A DNA stretch of 64,000 bases from Pararge aegeria (Eukaryota > Arthropoda > Insecta > Lepidoptera > Nymphalidae): NCBI RefSeq assembly GCF_905163445.1, contig NC_053200.1:744001-808000 (forward strand), given 5' to 3'. Below, in pieces: positions 1 through 11,270 of the stretch; position 1 is the first letter of the stretch, and every line of letters starts with the position of its first letter. Made by a program: the position numbers and the translations under genes. The notes under the pieces were generated by a model. The model made no database searches. It was not told where the DNA came from and saw nothing but the letters and a program-made list of their open reading frames with translations.

Positions 1-108
1 ATTGTGTATTTATCTAATTTTGATAGAATTCCATTGGAAAATAAATAGAACAGATGTTTAATTAAAATACTTATATTCTTTAATTCAACATTTTTACAAT
101 GTGGAAAT

Positions 109-164
109 GTACTATATGAAACAATATGCAGTATACAGGTACTGCATAATGTTTCATATAGTAC
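109..164. repeat. 56-base near-perfect palindrome
   Basis: The arms start gtactatatgaaaca and end tgtttcatatagtac. They pair for about 25 bases each with one mismatch around a short loop near 135-139. It could be the core of a small foldback element or a transcribed hairpin. There is no coding context. Confidence 0.85.
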
Positions 165-339
165 ATGAAATTCAAATATAAAAAAATTAGCAACATGGGC
201 TTGGAAAATGGGCCTATTAAGCAATTTTAAACATCAAGTTTCTGTGTCACTACCACAACAACAGTTTATAGTGTCTGCCCCCTGTTATGAATATATTTTT
301 ACAGGATCTAAAAACACACTAAATCTGTCATTTTCTTTT

Positions 340-800
340 TAACTCTGGTAGACTTCCACTGCTGGACATAGGTCTTTTGTTACTTCTAAACTTCACTGAA
401 GGAGAAGACTAACATCAAGCAAGTTGCGACTGCTAGATGTTGTCTGTCCATTTAGTATGGAGTCTAAGAAACATTTTGCATTTCAGTGTGCGGTTGTCAC
501 CCACACACCATTGAACCCCGATATCTCTTGGCGCTCCATGCCCTGCTTATTGTCACTAGCTTTGCAATATGTTAAGCTATGTTGGTTGGTACTCTGGTTC
601 TTCTATGGATGAAATTTTAGTCTTTTTCATACTTGTGTCCAGCGAATCTATCTACCTAGTGGGAGGGCTACCACATGGTTTACCAGAGAGTTAATGGTGC
701 AGTACCAGCACCTTGGGTCACAAATAACAATTAATTGCCTAAGCTGTTTCCCGCCCATTGCCACTTTAGATTTGCAACTTATTGAGCTGTGTTGTACTCT
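340..800 (-). mobile_element. Decayed RTE-type LINE 3' ends (two pieces)
   Basis: Diverged antisense matches to the same element seen more clearly at 42883-43249. The pieces are ccactgctggacatagg near 355, tggttcttctatgga near 593, a ccagcaccttggg block near 705 and cgcccattgccactt near 751. They probably represent two partial copies (about 340-620 and 650-800). Open frames here are not genes. Confidence 0.6.
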
Positions 801-1223
801 TGTAAAATACAAATAAATATAATTTAAATGTGTATCTGCATTGTTGAAATAATAACTCCTTAATAGGCCTTCCATTGTAATTATTTACCAACCACAACTA
901 TTAAAAATTTCCAAATGTCTGTTATTATTTTCCTAAGAATACATTACTAAAAATGACAAAATCACATCCTTAGCGCAAACAATAAAAAATAATTAACGAG
1001 TTTAAATAAAAACTGGTAACTATAGTTATCGTAATTATTGTCAATGATAGTTGTACAGACCCACAGCGCTAAACAAATGCAGGTTGACAGGCTTTGGTAC
1101 CATAATAATTCTTGTATAAAGATTATTACATTTTTAGTTGAAATGACAAGTTATAATGAAGACTACAGCTTTCTGAGGGAGTGAAGGTTAAATTTGGACT
1201 TTCAAAGTAGATCACCATCAAGT

Positions 1224-1415
1224 CAGTGGCGTGCATAGGGTATGCAGATGACATAAAATGAAAAAATCTCCAGTACGAGTTATAAAAATCTAAAGGATGA
1301 GCATTGTAAGAGTTATGCCTACCCTTAAGTATTGATAACTTGTACAGGGAGGTGCAGATTTTCTTCATTTTATAACATCTGCATACCCTGTGCATTCCCT
1401 CCATGTACTCCACTG
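1224..1415. mobile_element. hAT-type MITE with 8-base target duplication
   Basis: Imperfect terminal inverted repeats run CAGTGGCGTGCATAGGGTAT inward from the left. The reversed right end also carries GCACAGGGTATGCAGATG, and the element ends CCACTG. The direct repeat catcaagt flanks it at 1216-1223 and 1416-1423. CAGTGG-type ends with an 8-base duplication fit the hAT superfamily. It has no coding capacity. Confidence 0.85.
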
Positions 1416-1679
1416 CATCAAGTAAACTACTTGCGTTCCACAATAGGATGCATCATCCTTATCATCAGGTGATACTGCAGCGAAGCGCAAGTCTATTCAT
1501 TAATAAATTAATAAACACGACCTATCATTTTCAACCTTAGTAACCACAGTGTGAGAGGTAATTCATTTTTAAACCTGGCCCTAAACGCTCCTACTAATAA
1601 GGAAAGCAAGCTATATAAATGCAGGCGTCTTCCTAAACATTGATTTATAACAGTCACCATGGTTTTGACATAACTGACA

Positions 1680-1906
1680 TAGCTATTGCCCGCGGATTTT
1701 AGTTTTTTCATGAATCCTGCAGGATCGTACATTTTCCCGGGATAAGAAGCAGCCAATGTTTTAATAAAGGGGGGGCAGGCTTAAAAAAAACAGGCTAAAA
1801 TCTGTCCAGAATTCATTCAAATTGGTTCAGTACTTTTTGCGTGAAAGAGTAACAAACACCCATCATTCCATACAAACTTTCGCATTTATGATATAAAGTA
1901 GTATGT
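1680..1906 (-). mobile_element. Helitron-like fragment
   Basis: Antisense remnant. The 3' side has the gcccgcgg motif near 1688. The 5' side has tttttgcgtgaaagagtaac near 1836, shared with the piece at 22752. Both ends are eroded. Confidence 0.45.
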
Positions 1907-2027
1907 ATGAAATATGCAGGTACATTTCTGATAACTTTACTAAGGGTATGTTGGTAAAAGTCGCAAATTAATCAGTTCAGTATCTGGATCTCGTCGTTTA
2001 AGTCCAAAATTGTTAACAATAAGTGTT

Positions 2028-2235
2028 TTGTTGTTGAAGTCAAATATTTTGTTATTCAAAAGGGCACTTAGATGGACCTTTTGATGCGTTGATTACATAC
2101 CGAATGTGTACATAGTAGTGAGTAGTGATGGCGCAAATTACATTCGATAAAACTAAAGCTACCAGTGGTTCTAAGCGCGCCCTGGTCTAAGAAGTCTACA
2201 ACAAACTAAGCGGAGTATTTTTCTTTGTAATCACC
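2028..2235 (-). repeat. Dispersed LINE/SINE-type 3' unit (Repeat D)
   Basis: Contains tgatgcgttgattacat, gtacatagtagtgagtagtg and gcgccctggtctaagaag. Similar units occur at 9712-9895 and 19556-19735 (opposite orientation) and 28602-28760. The tail of the forward copies, gaataaagaaat followed by repeated gaattt, suggests a retroposed unit. Confidence 0.7.
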
Positions 2236-2354
2236 AGCTCAAAATGGCATTTGAAAATACTTAAGAAGCAACTTGTTTAGAGCAATAGTTCACATTCAAG
2301 CTTTTATACCGTTTACGTAATCCTCTATACTATAACATAGTTGTCCATTTTCAT

Positions 2355-2660
2355 AACCCATTACCGGCCCACTATAGGTTACGGGGCACGGGTCACCTCT
2401 TGACACAAGAAGGGTTTGGGGCACGTCCACCACGCTGCCCAAGAACCATGTGCGGATTGGTAGACTTTCCACGCCTCTTTAGAATCTTATGGAGGTGCTC
2501 TCCGGCGTTCAGGTTTCCTAACGATGTTTTCCTTCGCTTTTAAAGCAGGCGATATTTTAATTGCTTAAATGAAAAACACACATAACTCCGAAAGTTAGAG
2601 GTGCATGGAGGCATGCCGGGAAACGTAATAGTGTTATCACCGCTTCAGTTGTTGGTCGTT
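2355..2660 (-). mobile_element. tRNA-headed SINE, family B
   Basis: An antisense copy. It runs from cccattaccggccc through ccaccacgctg, gtgcggattggtagact and gatgttttccttcgc to aactccgaaagttagagg. The tRNA-like head is worn. The best forward copy is at 39138-39455. Confidence 0.75.
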
Positions 2661-2949
2661 TCCGAAAATTTACAGTTTCATAAGAAAAGGCTACGAGATG
2701 AAGGGAACGTAGATCGATCATCGTCCCGCCGTTCTAAACCCCCCTCGGTCGGTCTATACGGGTCCCCTCTCCGAATCGTCCGTTTCAGTGCATTAACCCA
2801 AGTCTAGACTTCTAACTGCAACTCCCTAAAACGGCGAGGTCACAGAACTCTAGGCACTAGCCCTTTGTTGTCTGCCCTCTCTTTGTTGAAGCTGTATTAT
2901 AATATTATAGAACCTTTAACGATATCTCGCAGCCCTAGTCAGCTGTGTA

Positions 2950-3092
2950 CAGTGGCGTGCACAGGGTTTTTGACCAGGGTATGCATAAAGAAAGAAGGTG
3001 CCATAAAATGGAAAAATCCTTCGCATTTATGAGTCATACAAACATTTTAGGGTATGCAGTGCTTTTCTGCATGTATGAAGTGTACGCCACTA
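2950..3092. mobile_element. hAT-type MITE, second copy, with 8-base target duplication
   Basis: It begins CAGTGGCGTGCACAGGG and ends GTACGCCACTA, and is flanked by gctgtgta at 2942-2949 and 3093-3100. It has the same end sequence as the element at 1224 but a shorter, different interior. The overlapping open frame is incidental. Confidence 0.85.
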
Positions 3093-3133
3093 GCTGTGTA
3101 TTACGTTTCTACGGCGAATCCGAACCTGCACGG

Positions 3134-3345
3134 CTAGCATGGGCAGGAGACAATTATCGTCCCGGGGAAAGGATAAAAATCTATCTTCTCACACAGCTTT
3201 ATCAACTGTCCGAGCACTGGCGCACAAGTGGAATAATATCCAAATAATATATGTGTAATATTCAAGGGGGGTAAACTTCTCCGTGTCACGTTAATTATAT
3301 CCTTTGTCTACTGCCTGTGCTAGCCCTGCTGAGATACTAAATCCC
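3134..3345 (+). repeat. Dispersed repeat, pair with 55160-55385
   Basis: Shares gctagcatgggcaggagaca, aggataaaaat, ccgagca.tggcgcac and aatatccaaataat with the reverse complement of 55160-55385. The class is unknown. The second copy lies in the last RanBP9 intron. Confidence 0.7.
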
Positions 3346-3508
3346 CAGCCACTGACATTGACTCTACTGTAGATTTTGTATAAATTTTGTTGTTTGTTTT
3401 GATAACTAATGACTTGAGGTAAATCTGACAGAGATCTGCGTCATTAGTGCGTTGTGTTGCGTTGCGTCGTCGCCACTTGATCCATATATTTTAAGGCATA
3501 AAAAACAA

Positions 3509-3700
3509 ATATACTACGACAAAACACACATGGCCATCTAGTCCCAAAGTAAGCGTAGCTTGTGTTATGGGTACTAAGATAACTGATGAATAATTATATA
3601 AAATATTTGCCTACATAAGTACTTTTAATTAATACAAATAAACACCTAGACACTGAAAAACATTCAAGTTCATCACACAAACATTGTCCAGTTGTGGGAA
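3509..3700 (-). mobile_element. tRNA-headed SINE, family A, head missing
   Basis: Antisense copy with cccaaagtaagcgtagcttg, gacactgaaaaacattca and ccagttgtgggaa. It stops at the point where the tRNA-like head would begin. Confidence 0.85.
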
Positions 3701-3749
3701 TGTCGGATCACGAGGTTCTTTGAGCACGAACTTGCTCGATTTAACTTCA

Positions 3750-3890
3750 AAATATCTGGCGGCTGGATTCAGACATTTGCTCGGAGAGCACGTTAAGCAG
3801 ATATCGTCGGTTCCATTATTATCACTAGCATCATCGATACGCCCGCCGCCCCGTACTCGAGCTGCGTGGTGGATCAACAAATGCCCCCTC
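3750..3890 (+). repeat. Dispersed repeat with ctcggagagcacg
   Basis: Shares tttgctcggagagcacgtta and a gctgcgtggtgg block with 37360-37440 (and weakly with 24795-24840). Both reading directions are open for about 80 codons but neither looks coding. Confidence 0.5.
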
Positions 3891-4062
3891 TTTTCTATTG
3901 GAGAGGCGATATGTGCTCGGAAGTGGAAATATTACCTGAATAGGCAATATTGATAAATCGAAATTAAAATCAAATCGAAGCAATTTAAAAGCGACCTAAC
4001 CACTAGTCATAACGACTTACGTCCATTTTCAATATTCAATCTATCTGTAGTCCATAGATTTA

Positions 4063-5200
4063 CTACTTATTATTATTATTATTAAACTCTTTATTTGTAT
4101 ACCACAACATTTAAAATATAACAAAAACAGAAACAGCGAAAGAAGTAGTAATACAAAAGGCGGCCTTGTCGCTTAATAGCGATCTCTGCCAGGCAACCTT
4201 AGAATTAGGAAAAAAAAAGAAGAGGAGAATAGACTGCTGGTGGTACAAATATTAAAATACATACATGCAAATAACTACATGTTAACTATACATACTAAAC
4301 TAGTGTGCACAAATAGATAAAAAGTAAATAATATAATAAATAAATAAATATAAAAATAAACTAATATATATAATAACAACACTTACATAATTAAATACTT
4401 TAACATACAATAAATGAGTAAGTATATACATACTACTAGCTGTTGCCCGCGACTTCGTCTGCGTTTGATTTTGTTTTTAAAGTATTCAGTTACAGTATCG
4501 CTAAGCCTTAAATGATTATAGTAGTATGTGACTGTCAATTAATTATAGACAAATAATTTGCAATAAAATAAAATTGTGACTATAATTAAAGATCTAAGCT
4601 ATCCTATCTCTTAAGTTGGACCAGACTGCTCACGGTGTGCCCATTGAATTCAAAATCGGTTAAGTAGTTTAGGAGTCCATCGCGGACAAACATAGTGACA
4701 GGAGATTTATATATATTAAGATTAAAAGTCGTTAACAATATAATGAGCCTTAACTGCTCTTTTAAATATCGCCAGTGATTTGGATCGTCGTATGCTCAAT
4801 GGAAGCGCATTCCACAATTCCACAGCTCGTACGCTAAACGAACGCTTATAAAATTTTGTCCTATGATAAGGCATACACAGCGTCAGCGCACGGCACGATC
4901 TTACATTTGCTCGATTGCTCACCAAGAAAAGTGAACTTCTCTTTTAAATACGAGGGAGTATTTAGATGAAATAACACACAGTACAGAAGAGAAAGTACAT
5001 GCATATCCCGGCGACGACGAATAGGAAGCCACTTGAGTTTTTGTCGAAATTCGGAAACATGGTCATATTTGCGAAGGCCAAATATGAACCGAATAGCAAG
5101 ATTTTGAAGACGCTCAAGTTTATTAAGCTGATCCTCGGTCAGATTAAGAAAGTACTACTTAGCAACGTTGTTATTGTCAAAAGAATTCCATAGAATTCTT
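4063..5200 (-). mobile_element. LINE 3' part: reverse transcriptase C-terminus and 3' UTR, interrupted
   Basis: On the minus strand, 5200-4722 decodes to a typical non-LTR retrotransposon C-terminus: EDQLNKLERLQNLAIR, LKWLPIRRRRDMHVLSLLY, then FYKRSFSVRAVELWNALP. It is followed by a 3' UTR with the gatcgctat...agcgacaaggccgcc hairpin (near 4160-4195) and ends in a TAA-type tail at 4063-4090. A Helitron-like element (4435-4725) is inserted just after the coding part. Frameshifts break the coding region. Confidence 0.8.
4435..4725 (-). mobile_element. Helitron-like element nested in a LINE
   Basis: On the minus strand it starts TCTTAATATATATAAATCTC and ends gcgggcaacagctagt, the TC...CTAGT pattern of Helitrons. 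It carries no coding sequence. It splits the LINE at 4063-5200 and is therefore the younger insertion. Confidence 0.6.
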
Positions 5201-5649
5201 AAAAAATAACAACTTTACTAAGCAACTTGTCAACGGATTATAGATAGGTTGAATATAGAAAACGGACGTTAGAGATGGAGGCAAAAAATGTATTTTCTTG
5301 CAATCAATAAAAGATGTCCCATTGTCTACATTCAATCTGAATATCGATCCGTTCCTGGAAACTAGTTTAATATGCAACTGTCTCTTTACGTAGCTTTCGT
5401 GTTTTTGTTTTTGATAAACAAACAGTTATCCACAGACAATATTCACAGACAAAGAACAACTAACGGACGAACAAAATTGGTCTAATGGTTTGATTCCCGG
5501 GTCAGACCACATCGTCCGGGAGGTATACAACGGGTTCCCCGGGCGTCTAACAAAGCCAACAAGAGGGACATGGTCGTTGGTCGTTTTTAGTTTGCGTATA
5601 CCCCCTTTAGAGGGGGGAGTCCCAGATAAACTCCGTCCTGCCGCAGTCC

Positions 5650-6090
5650 GTCCGTCCGTCCTGTCGACTTCGAATCCCAGCACGCGCACGCACCTCTAAC
5701 TTTACTACGTTATTTTGTAAATAAAATATCACTTGCTTCAACGGTGGAGGAAAACAACGTGAGGAAACCTGCATGCCTGGTAGTTTTCTATGTTAGATAG
5801 ATAGGTAGAATAACTTAATTCCAACAATTACAAAGAAACAATACAGAGACAAAAGTACATATTGTTAGGGTGCAAAGGCGGCATTATCACTATGAGTGAT
5901 CTTTTACAGACAACCTTTGCGTAAGAAGCTATCGCGGACAGTGGATGTGCACAAAGTAAAGATATAAAATAAACTTACACAATTAAATATACATTGTAAA
6001 TTTCAATAAAAAATACACAAATATTGAATACCTAAATAATGTTCTTAAAGGCGTGTGAAGTTCAGCAATCCAGAGTGAAGTGCAGGAAAT
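5650..6090 (+). mobile_element. SINE family B split by a LINE tail
   Basis: A forward family B segment at 5650-5793 (cttcgaatcccagcacg, tggaggaaaacaacgtgagg, cctgcatgcctg) resumes at 6048 (ggcgtgtgaag). Between them, about 5815-5935, is an antisense LINE 3' tail with gcaaaggcggcattatcac. Sequence at 5480-5650 is GC-rich and repetitive in look, with a gggggg/cccc hairpin near 5600-5620. Confidence 0.6.
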
Positions 6091-6177
6091 TACTCATTTT
6101 ATTCAGAGGCAAAGTCTGACGATTAGTTTTGTTTTATGAAGGACTACTAACTACTAGTGTCAGACATGAAAATTTAG

Positions 6178-6473
6178 CTTAATTTGCTATACTCCTGGAA
6201 AAGCAGGAGAATCTGTATGGTGTTATTTTCGGCAATGGACCCTTTACGCACGTTTCGCTACGAAACCAGAGCATCCTCAGGAGATGTTGACTTAAAATTG
6301 AATAATTGTAAAGTCGACATCTCCTGTTTGGTAGTATAAGGATTGAAGAAATTATATATTCTACTATACAGATTCTCCTGCTTTTCGCGGAGTATAGCAA
6401 ATTAGGCTTGAATTTCATGGTATATCATGGATTTCCGCAAATCAACGCCTGCTTCCATCCAATAAAGCGTCAG
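6178..6473. mobile_element. Foldback TIR element (Repeat F)
   Basis: The left arm 6178-6223 and right arm 6363-6408 are inverted copies (aaaagcaggagaatctgtat and its complement). An inner pair is caggagatgttgactt against aagtcgacatctcctg. The right side ends in the family terminal repeat, atggatttccgcaaa...cgcctgcttcc, to 6458. Related copies: 6536-6730, 11835-12060, 29428-29660 and 45316-45505. Confidence 0.75.
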
Positions 6474-6535
6474 GCACAAAAAATAATTCGACCATGTTTT
6501 TTTTTAATAAGTAATTACTTATTGCAATAAAACAG

Positions 6536-6730
6536 GCGTTCCTTTGCGCGAAATGCGTATACCATGCAAATCTGCACGATTCAATTTATAACTTCTTCAA
6601 TCTTTATATATACAGCACTCCACACAGACCTTCTATAATGCATTTTGTAGCTTTCTACGCATGTTTTGCTCCGACGAGCATCCTCAGAAGATGTCGACTT
6701 AACAATGCAACTCATTATGTCCTCTGCAGT
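6536..6730 (+). mobile_element. Repeat F, diverged copy
   Basis: Contains aacttcttcaatctttata, gcatcctcagaagatgtcga and neighbouring family F sequence with many substitutions. It is followed at 6733-6850 by a forward LINE 3' tail (agcgataaggctgcc). Confidence 0.55.
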
Positions 6731-7642
6731 TTGGCTCGCTTTTTAGCGATAAGGCTGCCATTTGTACAACTTAGGTTTAGTGTGTCGTTGTTGTATATAT
6801 GTGTATCTAGGTGTGCAATATAGTATACTTTTTTTTCTTTATTGTCCTCATACCACAGAGCTACAGATTGTTAGCACATTATTGATGGTGGTCATGACAC
6901 CTAGCGAGTATCACCTGCAGTGGTTTGCTAGTGGGCATGCGGTGTGCGCGTGCGATGTCTATATTAGTCCTTGCTCGTCTGTCGTTCACTACAGCTGATA
7001 CACCATGATAGCTGACATAAGCGTGATTCAACGTTTCCGCGTAGAACGCTCTGGCAAATATGCAAACTGAATTATTTAAAATCAATAGTAAGCAAATTAT
7101 GTGACGCCTTTCGTGTGGTGTAGAATAATATACATTCTGAATAAAATAACTTTAGTATTTCTTTGACAATAATGAGAATTTCTTTTTTGGACCTAACTCT
7201 GAGAGGAATCTAAGTTGTTTACTTGACACGTTTTTATTGGCAATGTCACTTTATAACTAAGTGTTATGTCAATCCAGCGACCATGTTAAGATGGTAACAT
7301 ATTAAATCAACTTAGCAATCGGTTTTTAGATCATATGCTAGTTAAGAGTGTTCTTTTTTCGATGGTCAGAAAAGAGTACAGAACTTCGTTATTGAAGAGG
7401 GTCCTTAGGACCGCAAACGTTTTTTATTTGATTTTTAAAGTGTAATAATGAATAAAAAAAACTCTTGTGCACGCACTTAAAAAGTCGTCGTGGTAATTTG
7501 GCGTTAATCACAAATGATTTTTTACGCATTTAAATACATTTTAACTACGTTAAAAAAAAGAATACATGGAATAGTTACTGCGAATAAAAACACACAATAA
7601 CTATAATTATTAACATATATATTACATGACAATCCTTACTAA

Positions 7643-7840
7643 AATATTATATATAAGAAAGTGTGCTGGTTTGTTTCTGCTTCCTTAACACCATAACTAA
7701 GCAACCAATTGTCTTGATTTTTGGCTTAGAATAAGCTTAGAGGACGGAAGGCAACAAAGGCTACCTACCTTTTATCTCAAGAAAACAAACTGTTTCCATG
7801 GGGTATGTAAAAAACCGTAAGACCGCGGGAAACAGCTAGT
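7643..7840 (+). mobile_element. Short Helitron-like element
   Basis: Runs from ttatatataagaaagtgtgc to ccgcgggaaacagctagt, about 198 bases. It matches the 5' TATATATAA and 3' CTAGT pattern and has no ORF. Confidence 0.6.
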
Positions 7841-8112
7841 AAAAATTAAAATAATTCTCGTGTTACTACTGCGCGCGTTTCATTCGGAAAATTGAGTGTC
7901 ATTTTATTTCCATTACGCGCCAAAGGAAGTATTAGTAGCTTCTATTTGCCTACTTTATGCCAAGAGATATAATTTCCACTGTTGCCTATCAACTCGAAAG
8001 CTTTCGAACAATATCGCTTTCTCTTTGCGGTATTCGTACTAGGTAGAGATAGCAACAAAATGTTACAATGGTTTCAGTTCTTTAACATTACTCTAAATTA
8101 TCCCTAATTAAT

Positions 8113-8402
8113 GGCGGCCCATTGGCGCAGTGGGTAGTGACCCTGCTTTCTGAGCCCGAAACTGTGGGTTCGATTTTATGAATAATATACATAAATACTT
8201 ATAATATAACAGATAAACACCCAGACACTGAAACACATCCATGTTCATCGCACAAACATTTTCCAGTTGTGGGAAGTTGTCGGTTTATGTGATGAATATG
8301 ATTATTTTTCAGTATCTGGGTATTATAATTATATTAATACGTAGTATAAAATTCACTAATAAAATCGTCAGTTATCTTAGTACCCATAACTTCGTAGCGT
8401 CT
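8113..8402 (+). mobile_element. Rearranged SINE family A: head, inverted body, direct body
   Basis: 8113-8174 is a forward tRNA-like head (attggcgcagtggg box A, gggttcgatt box B). 8175-8275 is the body in reverse orientation (aacacccagacactgaa, ccagttgtggga). 8276-8402 is the body again in forward orientation (tttttcagtatctggg, cttagtacccataac). The two bodies can pair as a hairpin with arms near 90 bases. Confidence 0.85.
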
Positions 8403-8849
8403 TTGAGTTCATAGACTGAGACTGAGTGCATAGTTTTTTTAATGATAAAAAACAAATTTGTTAAGTTTTATTCGTTGTAGATATAATTTAGGGAAAAATG
8501 TATTGAATTTTCTTTTATTTTGGAAATTCACTATCCCTCGATCATTCGTTTCCTTCCCGGAAGGAATAAAGGAAACTCTTCGCTGTTTCCGGAAGGGTAT
8601 ATTAGATACCAAAATACAAGACTATATATTATGTCTATGTATTGAAAAGAGGGGAATTCCAGGGTCACTTTGCAATTAACTTGGGACGATATTGCGGAAC
8701 CCTAAAAAGAAGTGTTTCAACTGGCAAACGAGGGGCATTGACTGCGCCAGGAGGTGCAGGACCTCATAAAGGGCTATCATTATTCACTACCACGTGCGAC
8801 TTCGCATACGAGTTTTTTTCTCCGTAAAACAAGCGACTCACTATTTATT

Positions 8850-9080
8850 TATTTATTTTATTAGGCACCTAAAACAAGCTTTGAGTCTGTTGGGAAGCTT
8901 TAGCCGTAGTTACCACCGTAACGACACAAGAGGTTTAGTGTTCCGGTGCGATGTCGTATAGAAACCGATTAGGAGGTATGACTACCATACTCCCTAACAG
9001 GTTAGCCCGCTACCATCGTAGACTGCATCATCTCTTACCACCAGGTGAGATTGCAGTCAAGGGCTAACCTATTGTAAAAT
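8850..9080 (+). mobile_element. tRNA-headed SINE, family C, 5'-truncated
   Basis: Contains gtgttccggtgcgatgtcg, tagaaaccgattaggaggta and gtgagattgcagtcaagggc. Family C copies elsewhere show the tRNA-like head ctggcgcaacggt (reverse complement at 33245-33270). Confidence 0.75.
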
Positions 9081-9479
9081 AAAAATATAAAGTTAAAATA
9101 GTAACCAATGCCCCCTTTTACTAAACATAGGCCTAATGACTGATGAATGATGTCTATGGAACAAAAACTTTTCACCAACTCTTTGATGTATGCCTTAGTC
9201 TCCTTAGGAATTGCCTTGTTCGATGTAAGTGAAAACGGGCTTTATAGCCTTAATTCTAATAAAACATAAAGTATAGAATCTCCATAAAAAGATTGCGATT
9301 TACTTTTAAATTTTTGATGATCTCCCTAGGCAGTTTAGTTTTAGGCGGTTTAGTATAACTGGTATATCCTTAATATCCATATATTATTATATATGTGTAG
9401 TAAAAAACGAGGGTAAACTTTTGTTCTATTAGCAGCAAGACTTTGAAACCTTTGTAGTTAAAATTTCCTAAATCAAAGA

Positions 9480-9515
9480 TTAAACTTAACGTGAGCGAAG
9501 CCGCGGGCAAAGGCT
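9480..9515 (+). mobile_element. Helitron-like 3' end
   Basis: gtgagcgaagccgcgggcaa followed by aggctactaa resembles the 3' end of the Helitron-like pieces. The 5' limit is unclear. Confidence 0.35.
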
Positions 9516-9711
9516 ACTAATTCATAACATGATAATTTTACTATGCTGCTAAATCGACACGGTTCCGACACGAGTTTGGCTCAGAGTTGATATCATGAAA
9601 CGAAAATAATATACTCCTTGATATTAGAATTTGCGCTGGATATTCTATTTTTATTGAGTTGTCTGAATTACGTAGCTCTAGAATTTAATAGCTTAGTAGA
9701 TACTTTGTAAT

Positions 9712-9895
9712 ACCCGGCTAAGTTTGTTGTGGGCTTCTTCTTAGACCAGAACGCGTTTGGAACCCTCGAAGCTTTAGTTTTAATTTTATGAATGTAGTTA
9801 TCGCCATTACTACTCACTACTATGTACACATTTTGTATGTGCCTATTTGAATAAAGAAATATTTGACATTACTTGACTTGAATAAAGAAACAATA
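9712..9895 (+). repeat. Repeat D copy, forward
   Basis: Contains gtttgttgtgggcttctt, cgtttggaaccctcg and actactcactactatgtaca, and ends gaataaagaaatatttgac. It is the reverse complement of the unit at 2028-2235. Confidence 0.7.
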
Positions 9896-10159
9896 TTTTT
9901 ATTAAACTAGCCGTTCCCTGTGGTTTCGTAAAGAAATATTATATAAATAAAACAGGCATCTTGCTCATAGACGTAAACATCCCTCCCGTATACATTAATA
10001 ATTAAAACTTAGGGCATTTTAATTTTAAGGTATATACGACAAGGTTTATCTACATAAAATGTGGTTTGATAGCAAAATGTTTTATTTTTTTAAAAGGTTT
10101 AATATTTTATGCCTAATAATTTAAAAAAAATAACTTTTTAATTAGTAGTAGAGCTTTTT

Positions 10160-10395
10160 GCGACTGCTCGACTGGGGAATTACGCCATACTTATTTCTGC
10201 CGCTAAGCAGCGTGGTTGTAATGCTGTAATGCTGCGTCTGGTTTGAAAGGCACACGAGGATTCACATCTGCTTCTCAGGTTGATGGAGTCCGCAGGTCAC
10301 GTTGTAGGACTTGTTCATCCATATCCCGTTTTTCTGTTTATAGGCGATGGTTTCCCACTTACCATCAGGCTCTGCTTCCATCCGTCAATTATTAC
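10160..10395 (+). repeat. Dispersed repeat E
   Basis: Starts near gccatacttatttctgccgc and ends with tttcccacttaccatcaggc and gtcaattatta. Other copies: 29685-29895, 36310-36492, 43665-43800 and 44140-44195 (antisense), and 55405-55465. The following 10396-10680 is GC-mixed with an open frame on both strands; I see no gene. Confidence 0.65.
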
Positions 10396-11270
10396 CTACT
10401 ATTAAAAAAACAAAAGTAGCATACCCAATATGTTGTAAGATCTTTTCTGGTTTCTATAATGTCGATTCGTCTTTACTTTTGTTTGCTTCAATCATAGATA
10501 AATGTTTGTATGTCAATGTGCAAGTAGTGCTCCAAAGCTCCAACCTTAGTCCCCTATCCTTGGTGTTTGTAAGCGCGCTCCCCCGGGAACTGCTCCGTAA
10601 TGGGGTCACCCAGCCCGCAAGGCGACGCTTACTGAATTTCACTTCAACCTCCATTTTGAATTATATATGACTCCCATTGATTAAGTCTTTTTATAATAAC
10701 ACCATCTATAATAAAATAAGGAATGCGAGTTTATTCTTTAATGCTCAATAGATTTATCAATATTGCTGCAATCTGGAACAAAAATAACTTAGCTTGTTAA
10801 AAAAATTACTTTGTAGTCCGAGATTTCCAACTGCTTCTGCAGGACTTTCGTTCGTTGTTCTGCAACTAATATACCCTGACTCAACGCTTCGCATCCCCTT
10901 CCGCGTCTTAAGTCCTTAAGTATATAGATTTAGCAGCTTAGATATAGCAGCTTATCGCTCGTTAGGTACAGCTTGTTAATTGTTATGAGAGCAAAATAAG
11001 TCTGTGATCTTTTCCCTGTTCTTACACAAAAGCCATCTTTTTCTATGCATTATTAAACTTTTGTTTCATACTTTAATATTTACAACATCTTTGTTCTTAT
11101 TTTTCTGTTTCACTCGTAAATCTGTTCGGTTGAATGAGCTCAGCTTTATGAGATTTCCATTGTCCTTACTAAATGAGATCAGGGGGCGTACCACGGGCAG
11201 GGTACAGAAGCTCTATACTCTGATTGTATTAACTAGGTATTCGTTCCAAGATATTGCTATATCTATCTAT

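Noticed and set aside
2601..2807. 68-codon frame in a moderately GC-rich patch
   Set aside because: It begins in the end of a SINE family B copy and shows no motif or splice support.
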